DNA of 64,000 bases from an uncultured Alphaproteobacteria bacterium (GCA_937888725.1 CALARE010000005.1:1-64000), one strand, 5' to 3'; shown: positions 1 to 9,057, numbered from the stretch's first letter. The notes: a model not told the origin generated them from the letters alone. Translations and numbers: made by a program.

Positions 1-250
1 GGATATAAAGATAACATTAGCGACTGAGCGTGTACATTGGCTGGCGTACCCGAAGGAGATAATGTTGCTTTAGATACCTCTTACAACGCTTTTTAAACTC
101 ACAGGCGGTCAAGCTCTTTTATAACCTCGATGTAATGGATATGTTAAGCGCCAGCTCTTAACTCTTGAAGCAGTTGGGCTTTTAAAAGCAACCTGCGTCA
201 GATATAGGATGGTTCGTGTACCACTTTTTTTAACAGAGGAGTTAAAACAA
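1..250. other. Non-coding, relatively GC-rich stretch; possible structured RNA
   Basis: No convincing reading frame crosses these bases. G+C over 1-240 is about 42% by hand count, clearly above the neighbouring coding DNA; in AT-rich genomes such patches often mark structured RNAs. Complementary segments are visible: AACATTA near 13-19 pairs with TAATGTT near 60-66, and TGGT/ACCA around a TCGTGT loop near 209-222 is followed by a T-run at 224-230. I tested it mentally against RNase P RNA, SRP RNA, tmRNA (including the permuted alphaproteobacterial form), 5S rRNA and common riboswitch cores and matched none. It could also be the tail of something that begins outside the window. Strand is uncertain, with plus favoured because of the T-run and the terminator that follows. 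Confidence 0.3.
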
Positions 251-265
251 AGTTATGTGATAATA

Positions 266-294
266 AAAAAACGGCTCTAAAGAACCGTTTTTTA
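266..294. terminator. Bidirectional intrinsic terminator
   Basis: AAAACGG (268-274) and CCGTTTT (285-291) form a 7-bp stem around a short loop, with A-rich sequence before and T-rich sequence after, so it can act in both directions. It would end a plus-strand transcript from the GC-rich stretch before it and the minus-strand gene at 337-1101. Confidence 0.7.
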
Positions 295-336
295 TAATAG
301 GGCGAAAGATGCTTTAAAAGCAGGTTAAATAAAAGT

Positions 337-1101
337 TTATCGTCCACGATAAAATGAAGGGCGGAATAAACAACTAAAATCAATTTGTTTTGAATCTAGT
401 CTTTTCCATTCAATAGGTTGTTCGTTTGCATGTTCTTTTTTATTTCTCAATAGTTCCGCAATAACAAGGAGTGGAACAATAGGTCTAACATGCGTTTTGT
501 AAGTATTTGTTTCCTCTTTTTGCTGTGTATGGGTCGATGTTAAAAAATAAAGAGAACCCGTTGAATTTGTATTTTCAACCATCATACCAATGTCATTTTC
601 TAGCTGTGTTAAAGCACCGTTATTTGTTAAGAAAGATGATGCCAAAAATGCGACTATGAATTGTGGTTTTGATGTATTCGTTGTAATTGTTTTACATACG
701 TCTGATAATAATTCTTTATCTGAGCCATAATTTTTGTGTGAAAAAAGATGGGCTTGACTGTATGGTGATAATTCAACATTATCCTCCCGCATGATGTAAT
801 TTAAAATATCGCTGTATAAATCTAAGCTTCTGTCTTTTTTTAAGTTAATAACTTCTTTATCAACTAAAGAAAGTTTGTTTAAAATACGAGCATTTGAAAT
901 GGATAGATGCTCTTTTTCTTCAGTGTTTGTAGATAAACCATTTGAAACAAGTAAAACAATATTTTTACCATTTGATTTTTTATGTGTATTCAATACATTT
1001 TCAACCTGAGAGGCGGTTGAAATATGAATGGGGGTTGCTTCAAAAAAATTAGAAATATCTGTACAAAATTCACGTACAGAAATAGATGTTTTGTTATGCA
1101 T
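337..1101 (-). CDS. Hypothetical protein, 254 aa
   Basis: I do not recognise this protein. It has no signal peptide and no clear membrane helix, is mostly polar (Ser, Thr, Asn, Lys rich) and ends in a short basic tail (FRPSFYRGR). A hydrophobic stretch FIVAFLASSFL sits near residue 150, too short and isolated for a confident membrane call. The start ATG is preceded by AAGGA at normal spacing. It has its own candidate promoter in the gap to sdaA and ends just before the terminator at 266-294, so it is probably monocistronic. No catalytic motif is evident and no function is inferred. Confidence 0.7.
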   Translation of the reverse strand: MHNKTSISVREFCTDISNFFEATPIHISTASQVENVLNTHKKSNGKNIVLLVSNGLSTNTEEKEHLSISNARILNKLSLVDKEVINLKKDRSLDLYSDILNYIMREDNVELSPYSQAHLFSHKNYGSDKELLSDVCKTITTNTSKPQFIVAFLASSFLTNNGALTQLENDIGMMVENTNSTGSLYFLTSTHTQQKEETNTYKTHVRPIVPLLVIAELLRNKKEHANEQPIEWKRLDSKQIDFSCLFRPSFYRGR

Positions 1102-1126
1102 GATAAAAATCCTTATAATAAATAAT

Positions 1127-1179
1127 CTATTAATTAATAGTATGTAGGGTGTTTTATCATAAAATCAAGAATTTGTCAA
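1127..1179 (-). promoter_or_regulatory. Candidate promoter and palindrome upstream of the 254-aa gene
   Basis: On the minus strand TTGACA (1174-1179) is followed after 17 nt by TAAAAC (1151-1156), a good -35 with a weak -10. Between this and the start codon lies the perfect 14-bp palindrome CTATTAATTAATAG (1127-1140), which could bind a dimeric regulator. Pattern recognition only. Confidence 0.4.
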
Positions 1180-1193
1180 CTGTTTTTGCGAGT

Positions 1194-2576
1194 TTAGCAT
1201 GTAAGAGCATTAATAGCAAGCCCACCAAGAGATGTTTCTTTGTACATGGAGTTTAAATGTTTGCCAGTTTCATACATGGTTTTTATAACGCTATCAAGAC
1301 TAACGATATGTTCACCAGATCCTCTTAAAGCAAGACGTGCGGCATTGACGGCTTTTGTCGCACCCATAGCATTTCTTTCAATGCAAGGGATTTGGACAAG
1401 TCCTGCAATTGGATCGCAAGTTAGACCAAGGTTGTGTTCCATAGCAATTTCAGCCGCATTTTCAATTTGTTTAGGATCACCACCCATAGCGGCGGTTAAT
1501 CCTGCAGCTGCCATTGAACATGCAACGCCTACTTCACCTTGACATCCAACTTCTGCTCCAGAAATAGAGGCGTTCGTGCGATAGAGTGAACAGATGGCGG
1601 AGGCCGTTAATAGGAATATCCCATTCCCAATTTCAACTTGAAAAGGGGATTTTGGTGCTGCAAAGCGTTGATAATAACGCATAACAGCAGGAATAATGCC
1701 AGCAGAACCCATTGTGGGTGCTGTAACAATTTTTCCACCACAAGCATTTTCCTCTGATACAGCAAATGCCCATAAATTTATCCAATCAATAATAGTTAAT
1801 GGATCGATATTATTTTGAATAAAATTTTCTTTTAACCGCTTGTATATTTGAGGTGCACGTCGTTTAATATTTAATCCACCAGGAAGTTCCCCCTTATGGT
1901 GAATACCCGCATCAATTGAATCTTGCATAATTTGATGAATTTTATACATCCCATCTCTAATTTCAGAAAAAGGACGAATCGATTCTTCATTTTTCATAAC
2001 AAGTTGATCAATTGTCATGTTATGTTTTTTTGTTAATTCTATAAGCTCTGCACATGAATTAAAAGGATAAGGAACGTTATATTCTGCTCGTGCAATACGG
2101 TTTTTAATTTCATCTTTTCGTGCAATTGTTCCGCCACCGACCGAAAAATAGGTTTCTTCAAAAATTGGGATATTATTATCGTCCAACGCTTCAAATTTTA
2201 AACCATTTGAATGTTCTTCTAAAAAAGTTTCTTTTTCTAAAATAATATCTTTTTCAAAGAAGAAGGGGATGTTTTTTTGTCCACCCAAACAAAGAATTTG
2301 TGAAGATTTAATATTTTCTAAAGGATTTTGTGTTAAATCAATATCTTCAGCATCAAATCCAGCTAATCCATAAACAACGGCATTAAGTGTACCGTGTCCA
2401 ATCCCAGTAAGGGCAAGAGAACCATACAGCGTTGTTCGAATTTTTTTTGTTAGAGGCAGTTTATTTGATTGAATTAAGTTTAGGGTAAAGCGTTTTGCCG
2501 CTTTCATAGGACCTACGGTATGTGAACTTGAAGGACCAATTCCAATTGAAAAAACCTCAAATAAACTGTAATACAT
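1194..2576 (-). CDS. sdaA: L-serine ammonia-lyase (iron-sulfur dependent), single chain
   Basis: Deaminates L-serine to pyruvate and ammonia in the cytoplasm using a [4Fe-4S] cluster. The 460-aa length fits the fused alpha-beta form. The N-terminus carries the family signature [10 protein letters not shown], the middle has [18 protein letters not shown], and the C-terminal half has the three expected cluster cysteines: one in [11 protein letters not shown] and two in [14 protein letters not shown]. It starts 9 nt after the stop of the upstream ABC exporter, so the two are probably co-transcribed with the esterase gene before them. The functional link between the three is not obvious. No truncation is seen. 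Confidence 0.95.
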   Translation of the reverse strand: MYYSLFEVFSIGIGPSSSHTVGPMKAAKRFTLNLIQSNKLPLTKKIRTTLYGSLALTGIGHGTLNAVVYGLAGFDAEDIDLTQNPLENIKSSQILCLGGQKNIPFFFEKDIILEKETFLEEHSNGLKFEALDDNNIPIFEETYFSVGGGTIARKDEIKNRIARAEYNVPYPFNSCAELIELTKKHNMTIDQLVMKNEESIRPFSEIRDGMYKIHQIMQDSIDAGIHHKGELPGGLNIKRRAPQIYKRLKENFIQNNIDPLTIIDWINLWAFAVSEENACGGKIVTAPTMGSAGIIPAVMRYYQRFAAPKSPFQVEIGNGIFLLTASAICSLYRTNASISGAEVGCQGEVGVACSMAAAGLTAAMGGDPKQIENAAEIAMEHNLGLTCDPIAGLVQIPCIERNAMGATKAVNAARLALRGSGEHIVSLDSVIKTMYETGKHLNSMYKETSLGGLAINALTC

Positions 2577-2585
2577 TTTTACCTC

Positions 2586-4364
2586 CTATGAGATGCGATG
2601 TTTAAATTGTGCTTGATAAAGAGCATAATAAGCTGATTGTTTATCAAGTAATTCTAAATGTGTCCCCATTTCAACAATTTCACCAGAATTAATCACCACA
2701 ATTTTATCAGCATTTTGAACTGTAGATAAACGGTGGGCGATAACGATAACAGTTCTGTCTTTCATTAAATTATCAATAGCTTGTTGAACAATGGCTTCTG
2801 ATTTATTGTCAAGTGCTGATGTTGCTTCGTCTAAAATAACAATGGGTGCATTTTTTAAAAAAGCACGAGCAATAGCAATGCGTTGTTTTTGTCCGCCAGA
2901 AAGGAGGACGCCTCTTTCTCCAATATTGGTTTTTAATCCTTTATCAAGTGAGGCAATAAATTCATCTAAACACGCCATTTTAACAGCTTTGTCAATTTCT
3001 GCCTGTGTTGCATCAGCTTTTCCAAGTAGGATATTGTCTAAAATTGTGCCTGTAAATAAGAAATTGTCTTGAAAAACAACAGCGATTTTGTCCCGCAAAG
3101 ATGTCAAATTAATGTCTTTAATATTTACACCATCAATTTCAATACTCCCTTCGGTAACATCATAAAAACGAGGAATAAGGCTAACAACTGTTGTTTTTCC
3201 GCCTCCAGAATTACCAACAAGAGCAATGGTTTTACCTTTTTCAATTGTCAAATTAATATTTTTTAAAACCTGCTTTTCCTCAGTATATGAAAAACTGACA
3301 TTGTTAAATGTAATTTCATTTTTAAGTGAGTCGATAGTATGTGCGTTTTCTTCTTCTTTTATTTGAACAGGCATATCTATCATTTCAAAAACACGCTCAA
3401 TTGCCATAAGTGATAATTGAACGGCATTAAAGTTTTTGCCAATATTTTTAATAGGGGTATATAGCATAAGCATAGCAGTAATAAATGCAACAAAATCACC
3501 AGCGGTGATTGCTTTTGTTTTAATTAAATAACTACCATACCAAATTGCACCAGCCATACCAATAGCAATGATGATATGCATAACAGGTGACAACCAAGCT
3601 GTTCTTTGTGTGTTTTTTATTGTGAGTTTAAAGCTTTGTGTTAAAATATCAAAAAACTTTTTACGTTGATAATTGTGTAAATTATAAGATTTAATGGTTT
3701 TGCTTCCTGCAAAAGTTTCATTAAACGCTGTTAAAACTTGTCCATTTACCACGACGCTTTGGGCAACAATTTGTTTGATACGTTTTCTAATTTTTGTAAC
3801 GGGATAGAGTGCTGAGCCAAGAACAACAATAGCAATGATTGCTAATTGCCAAGAAGTATATAATAAAACACCAATCAATGTTAAGGATGAGAAGATGCGG
3901 GTTGTAAATGTTTTAACATTATTTAACAATCCTGAGCATGCCGTATTTGCATCTGAATCAAATCGTGTGACAATAAGTCCCGATGAGGCATTATCTAAAA
4001 AAGATGCATCAAGAACAAGTAACTTTTCATATAATTTTTTTTTCATTCCTTGAGTGATCTTTCCACCTGTCCAAGTGCTTAAATATGCTGAAGCATACTC
4101 AAGTGCTGATTGAAAGAGTGTGAAGATAATGATAAATAAAGGAATAGCATAAAGCGGTAAATTAAAAGGTGTTGCACCGTTTTGTTCAATAACAACAGTA
4201 TCCATAAAAGGTTTTAATGCAAGAGCGATAACAGCATCTAATGCACCAATAGGAAGAGTGATAAGTGTTGCCAACAAACAACGAAACCAATACGGTTTTA
4301 CAAATGGCCACATACGTTTATATGCTTGAGCAATGTTGACTTTTTTTATCTCTTGTTTTGCCAT
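2586..4364 (-). CDS. MsbA-type ABC exporter (first of two paralogs)
   Basis: A 592-aa half-transporter: six membrane helices in roughly the first 310 residues, then one ATPase domain. Walker A is GNSGGGKTT, the signature is LSGGQKQRIAIARAF, Walker B is IVILDEATSALD and the H-loop is AHRLST. The family exports lipid A-core or other amphipathic substrates as a homodimer in the inner membrane. A closely similar paralog lies at 56752-58542, sharing long near-identical runs such as LDEATSALDNKSEAIVQQ, so the two could form homodimers or one heterodimer. It is the middle gene of an esterase - exporter - sdaA operon with gaps of 16 and 9 nt. Exact substrate is not inferable. Confidence 0.9.
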   Translation of the reverse strand: MAKQEIKKVNIAQAYKRMWPFVKPYWFRCLLATLITLPIGALDAVIALALKPFMDTVVIEQNGATPFNLPLYAIPLFIIIFTLFQSALEYASAYLSTWTGGKITQGMKKKLYEKLLVLDASFLDNASSGLIVTRFDSDANTACSGLLNNVKTFTTRIFSSLTLIGVLLYTSWQLAIIAIVVLGSALYPVTKIRKRIKQIVAQSVVVNGQVLTAFNETFAGSKTIKSYNLHNYQRKKFFDILTQSFKLTIKNTQRTAWLSPVMHIIIAIGMAGAIWYGSYLIKTKAITAGDFVAFITAMLMLYTPIKNIGKNFNAVQLSLMAIERVFEMIDMPVQIKEEENAHTIDSLKNEITFNNVSFSYTEEKQVLKNINLTIEKGKTIALVGNSGGGKTTVVSLIPRFYDVTEGSIEIDGVNIKDINLTSLRDKIAVVFQDNFLFTGTILDNILLGKADATQAEIDKAVKMACLDEFIASLDKGLKTNIGERGVLLSGGQKQRIAIARAFLKNAPIVILDEATSALDNKSEAIVQQAIDNLMKDRTVIVIAHRLSTVQNADKIVVINSGEIVEMGTHLELLDKQSAYYALYQAQFKHRIS

Positions 4365-4380
4365 AATTTACTCCAATAAT

Positions 4381-5028
4381 TTATTTTATATTTTGACGGA
4401 TAAAAGTAATTAAACTGTTAAAATGTTGGGTGCTGATTCCATGAGCCATAAAAGGATCAATATCTTCATTAACTAAAAAACCAGCATCTTCAAGCGTCGG
4501 CTTTGTTAATAGGGCGGCTTGAGGTGGAATAACTGTATCTTGTAGTCCTCTTGTAAGTAAAACTGGTATTTTCTTTGCGGTTGATGGGATGGTTGCCATT
4601 GGAACGGGTGACATTAAAATAAGTCCACTAAATGCATCCTTTGATGAAAAAGCAATTTGTGATGCAATAAGGCCGCCTTGTGAAAAACCGCCAATAAAAA
4701 TGTTTTCTTTTTGAATACCTGTTTGAGATACAATCTGTTCAATATAAGCATCAATTGTTGGTATAATTTTATAAGATCGTGTTTCAAGTTCTTTTAAGTA
4801 ATCTATATTTAAATTTGGCTTTGTAAAATAATCATCTAATGAAAACCATTCATATCCACCACCAATTGTGGTATTAACACCATTTGGTGTAAAAAAAGCC
4901 ATATTTTTAAATATGTTTCTCAACTCAATTGAAAGAGAAAATAAATCATCGCCATCAGCACCATATCCATGAAAAAGAATAAGAGCATTTTTGGGATTTT
5001 TAGGAATGTATGATGGACCATTAAGCAT
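4381..5028 (-). CDS. Phospholipase/carboxylesterase family alpha/beta hydrolase
   Basis: A small alpha/beta-hydrolase of the YpfH/carboxylesterase type (COG0400 group). Visible family features are the oxyanion-side motif LFHGYGADGDD near the start, the nucleophile elbow GGFSQGG (catalytic Ser), a later Asp in RGLQDTVIPP and the C-terminal His in FMAHGIS. I chose the ATG at 5028 because AAGGGA sits 8 nt upstream and the protein then begins at the family-typical point. A longer frame starting at 5172 would overlap the divergent gene at 5115. No signal peptide from this start, so probably cytoplasmic. First gene of the operon with the ABC exporter and sdaA. Confidence 0.85.
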   Translation of the reverse strand: MLNGPSYIPKNPKNALILFHGYGADGDDLFSLSIELRNIFKNMAFFTPNGVNTTIGGGYEWFSLDDYFTKPNLNIDYLKELETRSYKIIPTIDAYIEQIVSQTGIQKENIFIGGFSQGGLIASQIAFSSKDAFSGLILMSPVPMATIPSTAKKIPVLLTRGLQDTVIPPQAALLTKPTLEDAGFLVNEDIDPFMAHGISTQHFNSLITFIRQNIK

Positions 5029-5114
5029 TAATTTTCCCTTGAAAAGCGGTTGAAAGTATGTTAAAAATACAACAATAAACAAATGTATTATAGAATTATT
5101 GAGGGTGAAAAGCA

Positions 5115-5570
5115 ATGAAAAAAAAATTAATATGGCTTTTTTATGTTGGGACACTATTTTTGATGGCACCAATTGCTCAGGCGGATAGTAGGACTGCTAA
5201 AGGTGTGTCTGTGGTTGAACAATTGGGTATTACAGCGGGTGTTGCACTTGCTTGTAAAGTTGATACGGAGCAACTTAAAAATTATGAAATGATTGCTAGC
5301 CGTATCATTGCTAATCCGATTAAAACTGAAAAAGAAGAAAAACAAGCATTGCACAAGTATGCACAAGCTAAATTAAAGGCATTTACAGAACAAAAGCAAA
5401 AATCAGTCATGCATTGTAAAGATGTTTTAAAACGTTTTGAAAAACAGGATATTTTTAAGTCAGTTGTTTATCGTGACGGAACGATAAAAATGCCAGATGG
5501 ACGAGTTATTAAACCAGCTCGACCAATTAAAACTGAAAAAAAGAAAAGTCGAAATAAAAAGAAAAAATAA
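5115..5570 (+). CDS. Small secreted hypothetical protein with lysine-rich tail
   Basis: A 151-aa protein with a clear Sec signal peptide (MKKKLIWLFYVGTLFLMAPIAQA, cleavage probably after AQA, residue 23). The mature part contains two cysteines (ACKVD and MHCKD), which could form a disulfide in the periplasm, a helical charged middle, and a strongly basic C-terminus (KKKSRNKKKK). A GAGGG ribosome-binding site precedes the ATG. Only 8 nt separate it from recG, so it is the first gene of the recG transcript. I do not recognise the family; the basic tail suggests binding to an acidic surface such as LPS or nucleic acid, but that is inference. Confidence 0.75.
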   Translation: MKKKLIWLFYVGTLFLMAPIAQADSRTAKGVSVVEQLGITAGVALACKVDTEQLKNYEMIASRIIANPIKTEKEEKQALHKYAQAKLKAFTEQKQKSVMHCKDVLKRFEKQDIFKSVVYRDGTIKMPDGRVIKPARPIKTEKKKSRNKKKK

Positions 5571-5578
5571 GGTTTTTT

Positions 5579-7663
5579 ATGCGTCCTGAATGCTTAAATG
5601 GTTTGTTTTGTCAGGTATCTCAAATAAGTGGGATCGGGCCAAAGACATCTAAATTGATAGAAAATCTATGTGGCCCATATATTTTAAATGTACTATTTTC
5701 ACTTCCTGTTGGTGTTCACTATCGGCCTAATTATGAATATCCCTCTCAAATTAAAGAAGGGCAATTGGGGACGATATTGTTTGAGGTTGAAAAACACATA
5801 AAGCCAGCAAAAAAGAGTATCCCATACAAAATAAAGGGAAATTTTAAAGGCACTGCTGTTGAGTTAGTTTTTTTTAATTACCACTCAGATTATTTGCAAA
5901 AAAAATTACAAGAAGGGCAATCTTATTTTATTTCTGGTAAGATAGAAAAATTTTTAGGGAAATGGGGTATTTTGCACCCTGATTATATTGTAAAGCAATT
6001 AAATGAGATACCTGAATATGAGGCGATATATCCTTTAACAGCGGGTTTGTCGGGTAAAGTTCTTTCAAAAGCGATTATGTATGCTAAAAATTGCCTGCCT
6101 AATTTACCAGAATGGCAAGATAGTGCGTTTATGAAAGAACAAGGTTTTTTTGATTGGAAAACATCTGTCATAAAAGCACACCAACCACAAAAAAGTCAGG
6201 ATTTAGAACCAGGTAATGTGATTCGAAAAAGATTGGCATATGATGAGTTGTTGGCAAATCAATTAGCTTTATTTTTGGCAAGAGCACACCATAAACGTCA
6301 AAAGGGTATTTCATTTGTTAAAGAAAAAAATTATGAAGAATGTGTTTTAACAAATTTACCGTTTGAATTAACGACAGCACAACATCGAGTTATTGAAGAG
6401 ATAAGGTCAGATTTATTATCTTCTGATAAAATGATAAGATTACTACAAGGTGATGTTGGTAGTGGAAAAACAGTTGTTGCCTTGGCAAGTTTGTTGATGG
6501 CGGTTGATGCAGGATATCAAGGTGTTATTATGGCACCAACGGATATTTTAGCAGGACAACATTTGGCATCATTTGAAAAAATGTTAAAAGGTACAGACGT
6601 TTCAATCGCTTTGTTGACTGGTCGCGAAAAAGGTAAAAAAAGAGAGCTTATTCTCGAAAAATTAGCCATGGGTGAAATCGATATTTTAATCGGGACTCAT
6701 GCTGTTTTTACACAAGATGTTTCTTTTAAAAAATTAGGTTTGGTTGTTATTGACGAACAACATAAATTCGGTGTTCAACAGCGTTTAGCTTTAACAAAAA
6801 AGCAAAAAGGTGTTAACTTGCTTGTTATGACAGCGACACCAATTCCGCGTACACTAGCTTTAACAACGTATGGTGATATGGATATTTCATTGCTTGATGA
6901 AAAACCTAAAAACAGAATTCCAATTGAAACAAAAGTTATTTCAAGTGAAAAAGTACAAGAAGTAATTGAAAAACTTTTTCAAAAAATAAAGACAGCTGAA
7001 GAAAAAATGCAGGTTTATTGGGTTTGTCCTTTGGTTCAAGAATCAGAAAAATCAGATTTGATTGCTGCAGAAAAAAGATATGAAACTTTATCTTCTGTTT
7101 TTAAAGATAAGGTTGGCCTTGTTCATGGTAAAATGAAAGGTTGTGATAAAGATGCTGTGATGGAAAAATTTAAATCAGGCGAGCTTGATGTTCTAGTTTC
7201 AACAACTGTCATCGAAGTTGGTGTTGATGTTCCAAGTGCATCCGTTATTGTAATTGAAGGAGCTGAGCGATTTGGTCTTGCAGGGTTACATCAATTAAGG
7301 GGTCGTGTTGGCCGAGGTGGCGGTAAATCTATCTGTCTATTATTACATGGGAAAAACTTATCACAAACGGCAATTGCAAGATTAAAAGTTATGAGGGAAA
7401 GTGAAAATGGATTTGTTATTGCAGAAGAAGATTTGCGTTTGAGGGGTGCTGGTGAATTATTAGGCGTTCGTCAAAGTGGTTTGCCTGTATTTAAGATGGC
7501 TGATTTGCAAATTCATTATCATTTGCTTACAACAGCTGCACAAGATGCCAAAACGATTTTAACATTGGATCCAAATTTGCAAACAGAAAGAGGAAAAGCA
7601 TTGCGAATTTTGTTGTATTTATTTCAAAAAGAAACTGAAATTTTAACATTGAAAGCGGGGTAA
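5579..7663 (+). CDS. recG: ATP-dependent DNA helicase RecG
   Basis: Remodels stalled replication forks and Holliday junctions in the cytoplasm. At 694 aa it has the family's usual length. The N-terminal part contains GIGPKTSKLIENLC and the wedge/OB region; the motor follows with Walker A GDVGSGKT, the DEQH box in VVIDEQHKFGVQQR, motif III MTATPIPRTLALT and the late helicase motif QLRGRVGRGG. The C-terminal lobe has EEDLRLRGAGELLG, typical of RecG. The start is 8 nt after the small secreted protein. An HNH-family gene follows after one base, suggesting translational coupling. Confidence 0.97.
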   Translation: MRPECLNGLFCQVSQISGIGPKTSKLIENLCGPYILNVLFSLPVGVHYRPNYEYPSQIKEGQLGTILFEVEKHIKPAKKSIPYKIKGNFKGTAVELVFFNYHSDYLQKKLQEGQSYFISGKIEKFLGKWGILHPDYIVKQLNEIPEYEAIYPLTAGLSGKVLSKAIMYAKNCLPNLPEWQDSAFMKEQGFFDWKTSVIKAHQPQKSQDLEPGNVIRKRLAYDELLANQLALFLARAHHKRQKGISFVKEKNYEECVLTNLPFELTTAQHRVIEEIRSDLLSSDKMIRLLQGDVGSGKTVVALASLLMAVDAGYQGVIMAPTDILAGQHLASFEKMLKGTDVSIALLTGREKGKKRELILEKLAMGEIDILIGTHAVFTQDVSFKKLGLVVIDEQHKFGVQQRLALTKKQKGVNLLVMTATPIPRTLALTTYGDMDISLLDEKPKNRIPIETKVISSEKVQEVIEKLFQKIKTAEEKMQVYWVCPLVQESEKSDLIAAEKRYETLSSVFKDKVGLVHGKMKGCDKDAVMEKFKSGELDVLVSTTVIEVGVDVPSASVIVIEGAERFGLAGLHQLRGRVGRGGGKSICLLLHGKNLSQTAIARLKVMRESENGFVIAEEDLRLRGAGELLGVRQSGLPVFKMADLQIHYHLLTTAAQDAKTILTLDPNLQTERGKALRILLYLFQKETEILTLKAG

Positions 7664-7664
7664 T

Positions 7665-8123
7665 ATGGCACTTCAATTTACACTACAACCACCTGAGGTT
7701 ACAAAAGCACTTCGAAAAGAATTTGATAGACGTAATATGAATCAAAAATTTGTTAAATGGTTGTATAGAAAGGGGTATTTAGAACAATATAAAGATGTGA
7801 TAAATCTTGAACGGGCAAAACGTGGTAAAATACCACACGGGTTTGATGTTCATCATATTTTGCCATTATCAGGTGGTGGAACGAATCATGTATCAAATTT
7901 TTGTTTAATCGAACGGTCGCTTCATAAATTTATTAACAAAAAATGCTTTGAGCCAGCTCTTCGTCGGATAAAAATAGGTGAAACAGTCGAAATTGAGATT
8001 CCTGATTTCCCAAAAGTTGCTTTAAGACGCCACTATAATGGGTTTATTGATTCGAAATTAAAACATTCTCGTGATAGGCAAAAATTTTATCAATATTTAA
8101 AACGTTGGCAAAAAGGTAAATAA
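7665..8123 (+). CDS. HNH-type nuclease domain protein
   Basis: A 152-aa basic protein with a central HNH-like motif, FDVHHILPLSGGGTNHVSN followed by HKFIN: paired His, a downstream Asn and the final His of a beta-beta-alpha metal finger. No zinc-knuckle cysteines are visible and no signal peptide. The ATG lies one base after the recG stop codon, with GCGGGG as the likely ribosome-binding site inside the recG 3' end, so expression is probably coupled to recG. HNH folds occur in restriction, repair and toxin proteins. The recG context favours a DNA-processing role, but no cognate immunity or modification gene is adjacent, so the role stays open. Confidence 0.75.
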   Translation: MALQFTLQPPEVTKALRKEFDRRNMNQKFVKWLYRKGYLEQYKDVINLERAKRGKIPHGFDVHHILPLSGGGTNHVSNFCLIERSLHKFINKKCFEPALRRIKIGETVEIEIPDFPKVALRRHYNGFIDSKLKHSRDRQKFYQYLKRWQKGK

Positions 8124-8130
8124 AAATTTA

Positions 8131-8532
8131 TCACTTAAGGCGTGTTATTAAATATCGTTTTATTTTAAGATAAGTTTGTTGGTTAAGATACCGATATGAT
8201 CTGTAATTAAAGCGTGATCTTAATTCCGCATGGATTGTATTTGTGTGTTTATTTTCCTTTTGTGCAATTTTACGCACAAGTTTTTTAAATGTACGTTTTT
8301 CTTGTTTTGAAATCGTAATATCTGAGATGATTTGCTTTGTATTTGCATGTGGATAACTGTTTGATGGTAGGTAATTATTATAAAACAGAGAACCTACAGC
8401 AAAAAAGCTACATAATATAAGTGTAAAAACACCAGCAAAAAGAATATTCTTTTTGCATTTAAATGGTTTTTTGTTCGAATTTGCTATATTTGCTTTTTGA
8501 AATAGCAATCTGATTTCTTCATCGGTACTCAT
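8131..8532 (-). CDS. Single-pass membrane protein, partner of the XRE regulator
   Basis: A 133-aa protein: about 28 polar cytoplasmic residues, one membrane helix (residues about 29-51, ILFAGVFTLILCSFFAVGSLF) and a basic C-terminal part of about 80 residues rich in Lys, Arg and Tyr. It follows the XRE regulator gene by 10 nt and is presumably translated from the same mRNA. The arrangement (cytoplasmic HTH protein plus bitopic protein) resembles regulator/membrane-partner pairs, but I know no named family for it. Its 3' end converges on the HNH gene with only 7 nt between stop codons. Confidence 0.7.
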   Translation of the reverse strand: MSTDEEIRLLFQKANIANSNKKPFKCKKNILFAGVFTLILCSFFAVGSLFYNNYLPSNSYPHANTKQIISDITISKQEKRTFKKLVRKIAQKENKHTNTIHAELRSRFNYRSYRYLNQQTYLKIKRYLITRLK

Positions 8533-8542
8533 GGTAAAACTC

Positions 8543-8974
8543 TTAAGCAGATTTTTCTAACATAAAATTGACAAGTAATGTGCGAATATTTTGTTGGATA
8601 TTATCATTAGATGGATTTTTTACAAGTCTTTCATAAAGTAATGTAATTAAACGGGCTTTATCATTTGGTGCAAAATTAAGTTTTTTTTCAATAATAAGGC
8701 GTTCAACCGAAATTATAATTTCAATTAATAAGGTTTTATTGAAATAATGTGTGTTTTCTGGTGTAAATTCGGGAGGCAAAAGATCCCATTTTGAAATATT
8801 TAAGATATTAGAAAGTAACAAAACTTTATCCAAAGGAAGCGGATGTCCTTTTTCATATCTATCCATATGCTGTTGGCTCACATTAATTTTTTTTGCTAAA
8901 GCAGATTGAGAAAGGCCTAGTTCCAGTCTTTTTTTGCGTAATAATTCAAACTGATGTCGTGCATTTTTTGTCAT
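8543..8974 (-). CDS. XRE-family transcriptional regulator, probably leaderless mRNA
   Basis: The N-terminal 65 residues form a Cro/CI-type helix-turn-helix: KKRLELGLSQSALAKKINVS then QQHMDRYEKG. The C-terminal 75 residues are helical and may dimerise. Two start codons are possible, 8980 and 8974. A good promoter (TTTACA, 16 nt, TATAAT at 8981-8986) sits immediately upstream, so transcription would begin at about the A of the ATG at 8974, with no room for a ribosome-binding site; I therefore chose 8974 (143 aa). The divergent gene at 9116 is separated by inverted repeats that are likely this regulator's operators. It heads an operon with the membrane protein at 8131. Confidence 0.8.
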   Translation of the reverse strand: MTKNARHQFELLRKKRLELGLSQSALAKKINVSQQHMDRYEKGHPLPLDKVLLLSNILNISKWDLLPPEFTPENTHYFNKTLLIEIIISVERLIIEKKLNFAPNDKARLITLLYERLVKNPSNDNIQQNIRTLLVNFMLEKSA

Positions 8975-8980
8975 AACCAT

Positions 8981-9008
8981 ATTATAGCAAAAAAAAACTT
9001 TTTGTAAA
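8981..9008 (-). promoter_or_regulatory. Promoter of the XRE regulator gene
   Basis: On the minus strand TTTACA (9003-9008), a 16-nt spacer containing a T-run, then the consensus TATAAT (8981-8986). The expected start site, about 7 nt beyond the -10, coincides with the ATG at 8974, which predicts a leaderless transcript. Confidence 0.6.
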
Positions 9009-9022
9009 CTTGATTTTTATTA

Positions 9023-9057
9023 TTGACATTACACATTTTATGTGTTACATAAATGTA
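9023..9057 (+). promoter_or_regulatory. Promoter overlapped by inverted-repeat operators
   Basis: TTGACA (9023-9028) with a 17-nt spacer to TACATA (9046-9051) is the likely promoter of the gene at 9116. The spacer contains ACACAT-TTT-ATGTGT (9031-9045), and TACAT-AA-ATGTA (9046-9057) covers the -10. Such stacked inverted repeats between an XRE gene and a divergent gene are typical repressor sites. Confidence 0.55.

Noticed and set aside
1..250. tmRNA, 6S RNA, RNase P RNA or SRP RNA in the first 250 bases
   Set aside because: None of the conserved cores (ANDN-type tag, GAGGAAAGTCC, GGAAGG loop of SRP) could be found on either strand, so it is left unnamed.
5026..5172. Longer start of the esterase with an N-terminal hydrophobic segment
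   Set aside because: It would overlap the divergent secreted-protein gene, and the start at 5028 has a better ribosome-binding site and family-typical N-terminus.
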